Assembly (NCBI RefSeq): GCF_026000435.1
Contig: NZ_AP026763.1
Location: 1,054,001 to 1,118,000 of the forward strand
Reading direction: 5' to 3'
Source of the DNA: Vibrio sp. STUT-A11
GTDB taxonomy: Bacteria > Pseudomonadota > Gammaproteobacteria > Enterobacterales > Vibrionaceae
DNA length: 64,000 nucleotides
Both the position numbers and the translations under genes were made by a program. A model generated the notes under the pieces. It was given only the letters and a program-made list of their open reading frames with translations, did no database searches and was not told where the DNA came from. This document shows, in pieces, positions 1 through 8,013 of this stretch (positions are counted from its first letter, which is position 1; every line of letters starts with the position of its first letter).

Positions 1-41
1 TGCTCGCGCCTGTGACTAAGTACTATCAATGGAAAAGTTAA
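1..41 (+). CDS. 3' end of an upstream (phage) gene, partial
   Basis: An open frame enters from the left edge and stops at TAA 39-41, one base before the ATG of the tail gene. The last residues read LAPVTKYYQWKS. The tight junction and the ribosome-binding sequence GGAAAAG lying inside this reading frame fit a phage late operon. Too little is visible to name the product; phage tail assembly genes usually sit here. Confidence 0.35.
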   Translation, partial: LAPVTKYYQWKS

Positions 42-42
42 C

Positions 43-2919
43 ATGGCCACACTGATTGTTTATCCTGATGCTGCCGATGTGACGGTTCGCGAAGAAAACC
101 AGATTAACGAGCCCACATTTAAAGATTACCTCGATCGTCATATCTCTGGCTGGGATAAAGGCCCAACGGGGCATCAGTTAAAAACCCCGCGCTTTGTGGC
201 CGAGATTAATGGCCAGATGTTTAATCCGAAGGAGTGGGGTAACCGTGTGTTACTCGACAGTGACACGATTGATGTTGTGCTCCCGCCCCAATTTTCTGAT
301 CCTATTTCATGGTTGGTGGTAGCGATATCGGCACTCAGTGCGGGTTACTCAGTTTATGCCATGAGCAACATGAATCAGCTGGGCTCCAACTCCTCGACGG
401 TACCAACTGGCAAAAACATCTATGACATTAACGTCCAAGTGAATAAGGCAGAACTAATGGGCGTCAGACCGGAGTGGTTTGGTCGGCATCAGTCCGTGCC
501 GAGTTATCTTTGCAGTCCGTATAAGTATTACAACGACAATAATGAGCAGGTTCTCGCGCTAATGCTGCATGTGGGCGAAGGGCATTACCAGATATCTTCT
601 ACCGGATTGACCATCGCAGGCACGCCCATCAGTCGATTAAGTGATGATGTTAACTGGCAGCTTTTTGAACCAGGTGAAGACGTCACGACGCATGAGGCCC
701 ATCGCAATATCTACACTGCGGAAGAGGTTGGCGGAACGGACAGCGCCAGCGGTCTGGACTTTATCGGCCCTAGCACCTCGGTAAACGTGAGCGTTGAAGA
801 TGATAAAGCCGTGATTCTGAGCGAGAACACGGTAACGGTTCAAGACCGTTTTTCACGATCAAGTTATTACGGCGACGGCGAGCGAGAGACCACTTACTAC
901 TGGAAAAATAAAAACCTCAAATGGGAAGCCGGTACCACATTTACCATCACTGGCATTTCATCCACTTCAGTGCTGATTGATGACATTGTCGAGATTGTCG
1001 ATAGCGGTAACGATGGCACGACCGGTGAACCCCTGCCGGATAAGATTATCGGTAAAGGGTTTAGCGTCCTTAGCGTCAATCAGGAAGTTCAGCTATCTGG
1101 CGCAGGTTCAAATGATTCGACTTATTTGGCGGTGCCTCTGTCAGATACGGAGCTGACTTTTAAAGATCTGGAAGGCAATGACGTTACTGATTTAACGCCA
1201 GCGGCCAGTGTGACTGTGAAGATTACGACAACGAGTACTGATGATGGTCTATATGAGGTCGTTTCCACCGACGCCAATTATCAGATGACGGTGATCCGTG
1301 TTGGTGATGAAGATTGGACCGGCTTTATTGGCGGAACGTATACCAGCGGGATCTCATTGGATGTAACCAGCGACACGCTACCTGATTATCAACTTGGCCC
1401 TTACGTTGCGTGCCCTGAAGGATACACCACCGATTACATTGAAATTGACATGCTGCGCAGCTCTGGGTGGGGACGATACGACAAAAAAGGTAGGCTGCAA
1501 AATCACACCGTGGATTGGGAAATCTGGGTCCGTGATGCAGACGTAGGCGAACTCGATGAATGGCAGGTGTTCCCGTTCACCTATACTGAAAAGAGTTTCG
1601 ACCAGATCGGCCAAACTCACCCTGTCACGCTACCAAGCGCGATCCGTCCCGAGGTGATGCTGGTTAGGAAAACCAAGTCGTATGATGACACCAAGTACCT
1701 GGATAAACTGCAGTGGATGCGTTTAAAGAGTAAGCTACCCACGGCTTCCAGTTACGCGAACAGCACTGTGCTGGCTATGTCTATTCGTTCAGACTCCAAT
1801 CTTTCCTCATCGGCCACCAACAAGATCAAGGTGCTGCAAACCCGAAAACTGCCGGTGCCCGATGGCGCGGGTGGCTGGACCGAAGAACTGTACGCTACTC
1901 GAGATATTGCCCCCGCTGTGCGCTATATCGTGCATAACTCTGGCGGATCGGATGATGATATCGATATTGATGAGCTGCTGTGGATGCATGAAAACGTGTG
2001 GTCGCCAGCTGAGGAATATTTCGATGGTGGGTTTGTCGATGAGGGCACCATCTACTCGGCACTCAAAACCGTCTTACAGGCTGGTATGGCCGAGTTTTGT
2101 TTCGATATTGGCAAGATCCTGCCTAAGCGACTGTTTGAGAAAACTGGTGCAGGTCATGTCTACACACCGGACGTCATGACCGGAGATGGGTTAACCATCA
2201 CCACCACACTTTATGACCCCGACCAAAACGAGGGGTTAATTGTGTATTACATGGACCCTACAGACTGGACGACAAACAGCGTTAAGTGCTGGTTAGGCGA
2301 TAAGAACGCGATTACTAAGTGGGGAGAGCTGGAGCTTACTAAAGGCGTCACATCAAGAACGCGCGCCTGGCGAATTGGCATGCGAATGTTAAGGCGGTCG
2401 CAGGGTGAAAAAATCAATTACTCGTTCACGACTGAAATGGACGCGCTCAACAGTACCTATCTTGATTACGCCGAGCTGTGTGATGACTTGCCGAACTTTG
2501 GCCAGTTTGGTGAGGTGGTCGACTGGCAGGTAGTCCGCAACAGCAACGATGAATTAGTGGCACAAATTATGGTGGACCGAGACTTAGAGTGGACGGTGGG
2601 GGAATCTCACTATATGACCGTTCGCCGCCATGATGGCACGGGAAATGGCCCTTTTACCGCGACTAAGGTCAGTGAACGCGTGGTGATGCTCGATGGCCAG
2701 CTGGACTTTATCCCGAACCTGACAGGGAAAATTGAGCCGCCGCTGTGGCTGTTTGGTGATGCGACCCGCTATTCAGAACCAGCGGTGATCACATCGATAA
2801 CGCCCAGCGTTAAAAATGACACCACGACCTGCAGTGTTAAAGCCACCAATTATGTATCGGATATGTTTAAAGACGATAATAACCTCCCGCCCGCAGAAGG
2901 GGTTACATGGTGGGAGTAA
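43..2919 (+). CDS. Phage tail tip / host-specificity protein (TipJ, protein J-like)
   Basis: A 958-residue protein resembling the tail-tip proteins of siphophages, which close the distal end of the tail and contact the host receptor. The N-terminal part contains a hydrophobic segment near residues 85-107 (PISWLVVAISALSAGYSVYA), followed by a region (about 118-250) with the NIYDINVQVN and RPEWFGRHQ sequences I associate with TipJ-family proteins. The middle is rich in beta-type sequence, and the C-terminal third is fibronectin/baseplate-like. It begins one base after the preceding frame, with GGAAAAG as ribosome-binding site, so it belongs to a phage late operon lying mostly left of the window. 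The frame is intact. The family assignment is from recognition of the sequence and is fairly sure; receptor specificity cannot be read. Confidence 0.8.
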   Translation: MATLIVYPDAADVTVREENQINEPTFKDYLDRHISGWDKGPTGHQLKTPRFVAEINGQMFNPKEWGNRVLLDSDTIDVVLPPQFSDPISWLVVAISALSAGYSVYAMSNMNQLGSNSSTVPTGKNIYDINVQVNKAELMGVRPEWFGRHQSVPSYLCSPYKYYNDNNEQVLALMLHVGEGHYQISSTGLTIAGTPISRLSDDVNWQLFEPGEDVTTHEAHRNIYTAEEVGGTDSASGLDFIGPSTSVNVSVEDDKAVILSENTVTVQDRFSRSSYYGDGERETTYYWKNKNLKWEAGTTFTITGISSTSVLIDDIVEIVDSGNDGTTGEPLPDKIIGKGFSVLSVNQEVQLSGAGSNDSTYLAVPLSDTELTFKDLEGNDVTDLTPAASVTVKITTTSTDDGLYEVVSTDANYQMTVIRVGDEDWTGFIGGTYTSGISLDVTSDTLPDYQLGPYVACPEGYTTDYIEIDMLRSSGWGRYDKKGRLQNHTVDWEIWVRDADVGELDEWQVFPFTYTEKSFDQIGQTHPVTLPSAIRPEVMLVRKTKSYDDTKYLDKLQWMRLKSKLPTASSYANSTVLAMSIRSDSNLSSSATNKIKVLQTRKLPVPDGAGGWTEELYATRDIAPAVRYIVHNSGGSDDDIDIDELLWMHENVWSPAEEYFDGGFVDEGTIYSALKTVLQAGMAEFCFDIGKILPKRLFEKTGAGHVYTPDVMTGDGLTITTTLYDPDQNEGLIVYYMDPTDWTTNSVKCWLGDKNAITKWGELELTKGVTSRTRAWRIGMRMLRRSQGEKINYSFTTEMDALNSTYLDYAELCDDLPNFGQFGEVVDWQVVRNSNDELVAQIMVDRDLEWTVGESHYMTVRRHDGTGNGPFTATKVSERVVMLDGQLDFIPNLTGKIEPPLWLFGDATRYSEPAVITSITPSVKNDTTTCSVKATNYVSDMFKDDNNLPPAEGVTWWE

Positions 2920-2996
2920 GTTACGTCCTTAAGGGGAAACGTATAGGCGAGATGGTAAAGACGTTCTTTGCTGCGCCTGTACGGTTTATTTCATAA
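2907..2996 (+). CDS. Small overlapping phage ORF, 29 residues
   Basis: ATG 2907 lies inside the last codons of the tail-tip gene (13-base overlap), with a good ribosome-binding sequence GAAGGGG about five bases upstream. The product starts MVGVSYVLKGKRIGEMVKTF and ends at TAA 2994-2996. Overlap plus a strong ribosome-binding site is typical of translationally coupled phage genes, so it may be real. It could also be the 5' stub of a longer phage gene cut off at the prophage edge. I do not recognise the product. Confidence 0.35.
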   Translation: MVGVSYVLKGKRIGEMVKTFFAAPVRFIS

Positions 2997-3013
2997 AAGT
3001 ATGATATTTTGAT

Positions 3014-3037
3014 AATGCGTAGTTGCATATACGCATT
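3014..3037. promoter_or_regulatory. Perfect 8-bp palindrome before the lipoprotein gene
   Basis: AATGCGTA (3014-3021) and TACGCATT (3030-3037) form exact inverted arms around an 8-base centre, about 40 bases before the lipoprotein ATG. There is no T-run on the plus strand, so it is not a terminator for the tail operon. It could be a repressor operator or an RNA hairpin. Function is inferred only from position. Confidence 0.3.
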
Positions 3038-3075
3038 AAAAAAACAATTAATCATCAAATTATTCAGAGATAACA

Positions 3076-3654
3076 ATGAAAAAAACAACCCTTCTAATAG
3101 CAGTGGCTGCTTTGGCTGGATGTGCTTCAAATGACTACAAACAAATGAGTGTGGGTAGTGGTTTATCAGAACAAGCGCTAAAGGCTAACTGTGAGCAAAT
3201 AACCTGTGTTTACGACCAATTAAAAGATAATGTCCAAGCAACCGCAAATGACCAGAACATCATGTTCGCCTTGAATGGTATGGAGTCCCGCACTATAGAA
3301 TTTACTTGGGTTAGTAACAGTAACCAAATTATAGCGGAAGTCTTTAATGTTACCTTGTACGGAACGTGGAACTTCTCTGATAGCGCAGAAATTTATGTTG
3401 GCAAAGAAATGGTAGCGAAAATCTCAGGCACCAAGAACAGTTATGTTGGTACTTGGAATGATGTTGCTCAAGAGCATGAAAAGATTGAAACGGTTAGAGA
3501 TGTTATCTCGGTCGAACAGGCTGAGAAAATTGCTAATGCCAACTACGAGGAAATCACTATCCGCTTTTATGGTAAAAATGGATATAAAGACGTTAAACCA
3601 CAACGGGAAAACAACCTAGGTAATGTAGTTAACTTAGTAAAAGCAGGTGTTTAA
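3076..3654 (+). CDS. Predicted outer-membrane or periplasmic lipoprotein, unknown function
   Basis: A 192-residue protein with a textbook lipoprotein signal: MKK, a hydrophobic stretch and the lipobox LAGC with the lipidated cysteine at residue 16. The mature part is polar, has two cysteines close together (CEQITC, about residues 39-44) that could form a disulfide, and shows no family I recognise. The gene is AT-rich compared with the tail gene to its left and uvrB to its right. It stands alone, with its own upstream palindrome and a downstream terminator. Position just beyond a prophage tail gene, in the same direction, suggests a phage-carried (lysogenic conversion) gene, for example in surface exclusion, but that is inference. 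Start: ATG 3076 fits the signal peptide; the upstream AGAGATAAC is a modest ribosome-binding site. Confidence 0.6.
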   Translation: MKKTTLLIAVAALAGCASNDYKQMSVGSGLSEQALKANCEQITCVYDQLKDNVQATANDQNIMFALNGMESRTIEFTWVSNSNQIIAEVFNVTLYGTWNFSDSAEIYVGKEMVAKISGTKNSYVGTWNDVAQEHEKIETVRDVISVEQAEKIANANYEEITIRFYGKNGYKDVKPQRENNLGNVVNLVKAGV

Positions 3655-3697
3655 ATTCAGCTCCTGCAGCTGAGTGCTGAGATACAGCTCCACCTAT

Positions 3698-3759
3698 AAA
3701 CCGCGCAAATTGAAAACGACTATGTTTTTTATTTTGTGCGGTTTTGTTTTTCAAACCGC
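3698..3759 (+). terminator. Terminator-like hairpin with a third competing arm
   Basis: AAACCGCGCAAA (3698-3709) pairs with TTTGTGCGGTTT (3733-3744), one wobble pair, followed by TGTTTTT. The same right arm can instead pair with AAACCGC at 3753-3759. It lies about 45 bases after the lipoprotein stop and is its likely terminator. Confidence 0.5.
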
Positions 3760-4247
3760 GCGACGGGCTACAACAGTAATAAAATACATTTTTTTGAAAA
3801 AATATCACAGCTGGCTCTTTACTTTTTTGTATAGCTTGCCAGTAAAGGGCTAGGGTTACTTATCCACTAAAATTGTGGATAAGTGTGTTGATGAAATCTG
3901 AGTAAAGTTATTTTATATGCAACTCGGTTTGTATCTTTTGCATTTGTAAGCAGAATTATGCACTAATTAGGCAGATAATACAGGGGTTTATTGGTAAGTC
4001 AGTAGAAATAGTCAAAGTGGATAAAAATTAGACTTTAGGGGATAAGGCTACTTTATGCTGCTTTTTGGGGAAAAGTTGTGGAAATATGAAAAATGATATT
4101 TGAGAATTATCATTGACTAGGGCGACGTACTATATCAGAGCCTTTCAGGTAAGGCTATAGCGTTATGGATAAAGGAAGCAATTTCGCAATAATAATAGAT
4201 AATACTCAGATAGGCGTATATTCCATTTACTAAGGTATAGATATAAA
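3760..4247. other. Gene-free AT-rich stretch with three DnaA-box-like 9-mers
   Basis: No convincing ORF. CTTATCCAC (3859-3867) and GTGGATAAG (3875-3883) are perfect inverted arms separated by seven bases. They contain an exact DnaA consensus box TTATCCACA on the minus strand (3874-3882) and a one-mismatch box (3860-3868). A third, TTATCCACT, is on the minus strand at 4016-4024. A separate imperfect inverted repeat, GGCTCTTTACT (3813-3823) against AGTAAAGGGCT (3841-3851), lies to the left. Whether these have a replication or regulatory role is unknown. The prophage attachment site may also lie here but cannot be defined from one end. Confidence 0.4.
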
Positions 4248-4263
4248 GTGTACGTATATACAG
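4248..4263 (+). promoter_or_regulatory. LexA (SOS) box of uvrB
   Basis: GTGTACGTATATACAG matches the gamma-proteobacterial LexA consensus CTGT-N8-ACAG at all but the first base, including the alternating TA core. It lies 28 bases before the uvrB start, where LexA binding would block transcription. SOS control of uvrB is known in enterobacteria; here it is inferred from the site. Confidence 0.75.
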
Positions 4264-4291
4264 TTAGTTTGCAGTAAAGTTAAGGAACGGT

Positions 4292-6322
4292 ATGAGCAAA
4301 GTTTATGAACTGGTCTCGGATTATCAGCCATCAGGAGATCAACCTGGTGCGATTAAGCAATTAATTGATGGGTTAGATTCAGGTTTAGCGCATCAGACAC
4401 TGTTAGGTGTGACTGGTTCAGGTAAAACCTTCACATTAGCGAATGTGATTGCTCAGGCGCAACGTCCAGCCATTTTGCTTGCACCTAATAAAACCCTGGC
4501 GGCACAACTTTATGGGGAGATGAAATCATTCTTCCCTAACAATGCCGTTGAATATTTCGTTTCTTATTATGATTACTACCAGCCAGAAGCGTATGTGCCG
4601 ACGACTGATACTTTTATCGAAAAAGATGCCTCAGTTAACGCCCATATTGAACAGATGCGACTGTCCGCGACTAAAGCATTATTGGAGCGTAAAGATGCCA
4701 TTATTGTTGCGTCGGTTTCCGCTATTTATGGTTTGGGGGATCCTGAGTCTTATCTGCAAATGATGTTGCACCTGCGCCGTGGTGATGTCATCGACCAGCG
4801 TGACATGCTACGACGTTTGGCTGAGCTACAATATTCACGTAACGATGTGGCCTTCGAGCGAGGTCAATTTCGCGTTCGTGGTGAAGTGATTGATATCTTT
4901 CCAGCGGAATCCGATCAAGATGCGGTGCGAGTTGAAATGTTTGATGACGAAGTCGACTGCATCAGTGTGTTTGACCCACTTACCGGTGTGGTCAAACAGC
5001 GTGATTTACCGCGTTACACCATCTATCCTAAAACGCACTACGTTACACCACGCGATCGCGTCCTGGAAGCGATTGAGAATATTAAAGCGGAACTCGAAGT
5101 CCGTAAAAAACAGCTGCTAGACAACAATAAGCTTCTGGAAGAACAACGTATTAGCCAACGCACCCAGTTCGATATTGAAATGATGAACGAACTTGGGTTT
5201 TGTTCGGGTATCGAAAACTACTCGCGCTACCTGAGTGGTCGTTCAGAGGGGGAGCCACCACCGACGCTTTTTGATTATCTACCACACGATGGTTTATTAA
5301 TTATCGACGAGTCACACGTCACCGTACCGCAAATCGGTGCCATGTATAAAGGTGACCGTTCTCGTAAAGAAACCTTGGTGGAATTTGGTTTTCGTCTACC
5401 TTCGGCGCTGGACAACCGCCCACTTAAATTTGAAGAGTTTGAGTCGCTTGCTCCGCAAACTATTTTTGTTTCTGCCACTCCGGGCAATTATGAACTAGAA
5501 AAGTCAGACGGCGATATTGCTGATCAAGTGGTTCGTCCTACGGGATTACTTGATCCTGAATTGGAAGTGCGTCCTGTCGCGACGCAGGTTGATGATTTGC
5601 TCTCCGAGATTCGTATTCGAGCGGTGAAAGATGAAAGAGTTCTCGTGACTACGCTGACCAAACGCATGGCAGAGGATTTGACCGAATATCTGCATGAACA
5701 CGATGTGCGTGTACGTTATCTTCACTCCGATATTGATACGGTTGAGCGTGTGGAAATTATTCGAGATCTTCGCTTAGGTGAGTTTGACGTTCTTGTTGGT
5801 ATCAACCTATTGCGAGAAGGGTTGGATATGCCGGAAGTGTCGCTGGTGGCCATTTTGGATGCTGACAAAGAAGGTTTCTTGCGCTCTGAGCGATCGCTGA
5901 TCCAGACCATTGGTCGTGCTGCTCGAAACATTGAAGGTAAGGCGATTTTGTATGCCGACTCCATCACCAAATCGATGAAGAAAGCGATGGATGAAACTAA
6001 CCGTCGTCGCGAGAAGCAACAAGCATACAATGAAGAGATGGGGATTATACCGCAGGCGTTGGAGCGTAATATCAAAGACATCATGGAATTGGGTGATATT
6101 ACCAAATCCAAACGTCAGCGCACTGGCAAACAGGTTCCATTATCGAAAGTTGCAGAGCCGTCTCAGTCTTATGAAGTCATGTCGCCACAACAGTTGGAAA
6201 AAGAAATCAGCCGACTGGAATCAGCAATGTACCAGCATGCTCAAGATCTTGAGTTTGAGTTAGCGGCTGAAAAACGTGATGCGATTGAAAAATTGCGTGC
6301 CCAATTTATCGCGAATAGCTGA
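4292..6322 (+). CDS. uvrB: Excinuclease ABC subunit B
   Basis: UvrB is the damage-verifying helicase-like subunit of nucleotide excision repair: it is loaded by UvrA2 and then recruits UvrC for incision. The 676-residue protein is full length. Visible features are Walker A GVTGSGKT (residues 39-46), the damage-probing beta-hairpin region YYDYYQPEAYVP (about 92-103), the DESH Walker B motif, helicase motifs V-VI (GINLLREGLDMPE and QTIGRAARN) and a C-terminal UVR coiled-coil motif used for UvrC contact. The ATG is preceded by AAGGAACGG. It is monocistronic, has an upstream LexA box, and ends just before qrr1, which converges on it and shares the terminator hairpin. Confidence 0.98.
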   Translation: MSKVYELVSDYQPSGDQPGAIKQLIDGLDSGLAHQTLLGVTGSGKTFTLANVIAQAQRPAILLAPNKTLAAQLYGEMKSFFPNNAVEYFVSYYDYYQPEAYVPTTDTFIEKDASVNAHIEQMRLSATKALLERKDAIIVASVSAIYGLGDPESYLQMMLHLRRGDVIDQRDMLRRLAELQYSRNDVAFERGQFRVRGEVIDIFPAESDQDAVRVEMFDDEVDCISVFDPLTGVVKQRDLPRYTIYPKTHYVTPRDRVLEAIENIKAELEVRKKQLLDNNKLLEEQRISQRTQFDIEMMNELGFCSGIENYSRYLSGRSEGEPPPTLFDYLPHDGLLIIDESHVTVPQIGAMYKGDRSRKETLVEFGFRLPSALDNRPLKFEEFESLAPQTIFVSATPGNYELEKSDGDIADQVVRPTGLLDPELEVRPVATQVDDLLSEIRIRAVKDERVLVTTLTKRMAEDLTEYLHEHDVRVRYLHSDIDTVERVEIIRDLRLGEFDVLVGINLLREGLDMPEVSLVAILDADKEGFLRSERSLIQTIGRAARNIEGKAILYADSITKSMKKAMDETNRRREKQQAYNEEMGIIPQALERNIKDIMELGDITKSKRQRTGKQVPLSKVAEPSQSYEVMSPQQLEKEISRLESAMYQHAQDLEFELAAEKRDAIEKLRAQFIANS

Positions 6323-6359
6323 GCTTAACGCTAGTAACTATTAACCTGATACGACAGGC

Positions 6360-6453
6360 AAAAAAGAAGCCAATAGGCAGTCGTTCCTATTGGCTTTATT
6401 TGCGAACATTACGTTCACTAACAACGTCAGTTGGCTAGGTGACCCGAGGGGTC
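6360..6453 (-). ncRNA. qrr1: Quorum-regulatory small RNA Qrr1
   Basis: Read on the minus strand the RNA starts GACCCCTCGGGTC, a small 5' stem-loop, then has CACCTAGCCAACTGACG followed by TTGTTAGTGAA, the region conserved in all Vibrio Qrr RNAs that base-pairs with target mRNAs such as luxR/hapR. It ends in a GC-rich hairpin (arms AAGCCAATAGG and CCTATTGGCTT, 6366-6394) and a U-run, the Hfq-binding terminator. The length is about 94 nt, as expected. It lies between uvrB and luxO, divergent from luxO, the known qrr1 location in vibrios. Qrr1 with Hfq represses the quorum-sensing master regulator at low cell density. The 5' end could be 6454. Confidence 0.95.
6366..6398. terminator. Bidirectional terminator shared by qrr1 and uvrB
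   Basis: AAGCCAATAGG and CCTATTGGCTT form an 11-bp perfect stem. The minus-strand side runs into TTCTTTTTT (end of Qrr1); the plus-strand side runs into TTTATTT and can end the uvrB transcript 44 bases after its stop. Confidence 0.85.
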
Positions 6454-6463
6454 AGGGTAAATT

Positions 6464-6480
6464 CAGCATGATTTATGCCA
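6464..6480 (-). promoter_or_regulatory. Sigma-54 (-24/-12) promoter of qrr1
   Basis: On the minus strand TGGCATAAATCATGCTG carries the invariant GG (-24) and GC (-12) with the required spacing, compared with the consensus TGGCAC-N5-TTGCA. Counting from the GC puts +1 at 6454, exactly the 5' end expected for Qrr1. LuxO is a sigma-54 activator, so promoter type and activator agree. Confidence 0.9.
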
Positions 6481-6544
6481 AACCCTTAACTTGTTGATCT
6501 GCATTTTTATTGAAAAATTTTATCCCTATTCTAAGTGCTGTTAT

Positions 6545-6557
6545 TTGCAAAATGCAA
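6545..6557 (-). promoter_or_regulatory. LuxO-binding site upstream of qrr1
   Basis: TTGCAAAATGCAA is a perfect copy of the LuxO operator TTGCA-N3-TGCAA. It is centred about 97 bases upstream of the qrr1 start, the normal enhancer distance for a sigma-54 activator, and about 55 bases upstream of luxO, where it may also allow LuxO autoregulation. No second full site was found between it and the promoter. Confidence 0.85.
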
Positions 6558-6606
6558 AGCGTAATGCGATTATTGTTTAAAAGATTACAAAAAAGTTAGC
6601 TAGGTT

Positions 6607-8013
6607 ATGCAACAACAAACTACTCAAGACCCAAAGTCTCGTTATCTATTAATGGTCGAAGATACGGCATCCGTTGCGGCGTTGTATCGTTCATACCTCA
6701 CGCCATTAGGCATTGATATTAACATTGTTGGTACGGGACGTGATGCGATCGAAAGTCTTAAACATCGTATTCCTGACCTTATCCTGCTTGATCTTCGTCT
6801 GCCTGACATGACTGGTATGGACGTTCTGCATGCTGTTAAAAAAAGTCATCCAGACGTTCCTATCATCTTTATGACCGCACACGGCTCTATCGATACTGCG
6901 GTAGAAGCAATGCGCCACGGTTCCCAGGATTTTTTGATTAAGCCGTGTGAAGCGGACCGACTACGTGTCACGGTGAACAATGCGATACGAAAAGCGACCA
7001 AGTTAAAAAATGAAGCCGATAATCCGGGAAACCAGAATTATCAGGGGTTCATCGGCAGTAGCCAAACCATGCAGCAGGTTTACCGTACGATTGACTCAGC
7101 CGCGAGTAGCAAGGCGAGTATTTTCATCACAGGTGAAAGTGGTACGGGTAAAGAGGTGTGCGCCGAAGCTATCCATGCGGCGAGTAAACGAGGGGACAAG
7201 CCTTTTATCGCCATTAACTGTGCGGCGATCCCAAAAGACCTGATTGAAAGTGAGCTGTTTGGACATGTAAAAGGCGCGTTTACGGGAGCGGCGAACGATC
7301 GTCAGGGGGCTGCGGAGTTAGCCGATGGTGGTACGCTGTTTCTTGATGAGCTGTGTGAAATGGATTTGGACTTGCAGACCAAGTTACTGCGATTTATTCA
7401 GACGGGTACCTTCCAGAAAGTAGGCTCATCAAAAATGAAGAGTGTGGATGTGCGCTTTGTGTGTGCGACCAACCGTGATCCGTGGAAAGAGGTTCAGGAA
7501 GGTCGCTTCCGTGAAGACTTGTACTACCGTCTATATGTTATACCATTACATTTGCCACCTTTGCGTGAGCGTGGTGAAGACGTTGTGGAAATTGCTTACT
7601 CGCTGTTGGGCTATATGTCTCATGAAGAGGGGAAAAGTTTTGTGCGCTTTTCCCAACAGGTGATTGATCGATTCAATAATTATGAGTGGCCTGGCAACGT
7701 ACGTCAGTTGCAAAATGTTCTGCGTAATATTGTGGTGTTGAATCACGGCAAGGAAATTACTTTGGATATGCTTCCACCACCATTGAATCAGCCATTGGCG
7801 CGTAAAGCTTCCACTTCTTTGATTGATCCTAAAGAGATGACTGCGTCGGATATTGTGCCACTGTGGATAACGGAAAAAATGGCTATTGAAAGCGCAATTG
7901 AAGCATGCGACGGAAATATTCCCCGAGCGGCAGGGTATCTTGATGTCAGTCCATCGACGATTTACCGTAAGTTACAAGCGTGGAACAGCAAGGAAGAGCG
8001 GCAGAAAGTATGA
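6607..8013 (+). CDS. luxO: Quorum-sensing response regulator LuxO (sigma-54 activator)
   Basis: LuxO receives phosphate from LuxU at low cell density and activates the qrr sRNA genes with sigma-54. The 468-residue protein has a receiver domain (phosphoacceptor Asp62 in LLDLRLPD; Asp47 in the V. harveyi numbering, which starts at Met16 here), an AAA+ domain with Walker A GESGTGKE, the sigma-54-contact loop ESELFGHVKGAFTGA and Walker B GGTLFLDE, and a C-terminal Fis-type helix-turn-helix (GNIPRAAGYLDVSPSTIYRKL). The stop overlaps luxU by ATGA. The chosen start has AGG close upstream; Met16 has no visible ribosome-binding site. The qrr1 gene it controls is immediately upstream on the other strand. 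Confidence 0.97.
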   Translation: MQQQTTQDPKSRYLLMVEDTASVAALYRSYLTPLGIDINIVGTGRDAIESLKHRIPDLILLDLRLPDMTGMDVLHAVKKSHPDVPIIFMTAHGSIDTAVEAMRHGSQDFLIKPCEADRLRVTVNNAIRKATKLKNEADNPGNQNYQGFIGSSQTMQQVYRTIDSAASSKASIFITGESGTGKEVCAEAIHAASKRGDKPFIAINCAAIPKDLIESELFGHVKGAFTGAANDRQGAAELADGGTLFLDELCEMDLDLQTKLLRFIQTGTFQKVGSSKMKSVDVRFVCATNRDPWKEVQEGRFREDLYYRLYVIPLHLPPLRERGEDVVEIAYSLLGYMSHEEGKSFVRFSQQVIDRFNNYEWPGNVRQLQNVLRNIVVLNHGKEITLDMLPPPLNQPLARKASTSLIDPKEMTASDIVPLWITEKMAIESAIEACDGNIPRAAGYLDVSPSTIYRKLQAWNSKEERQKV

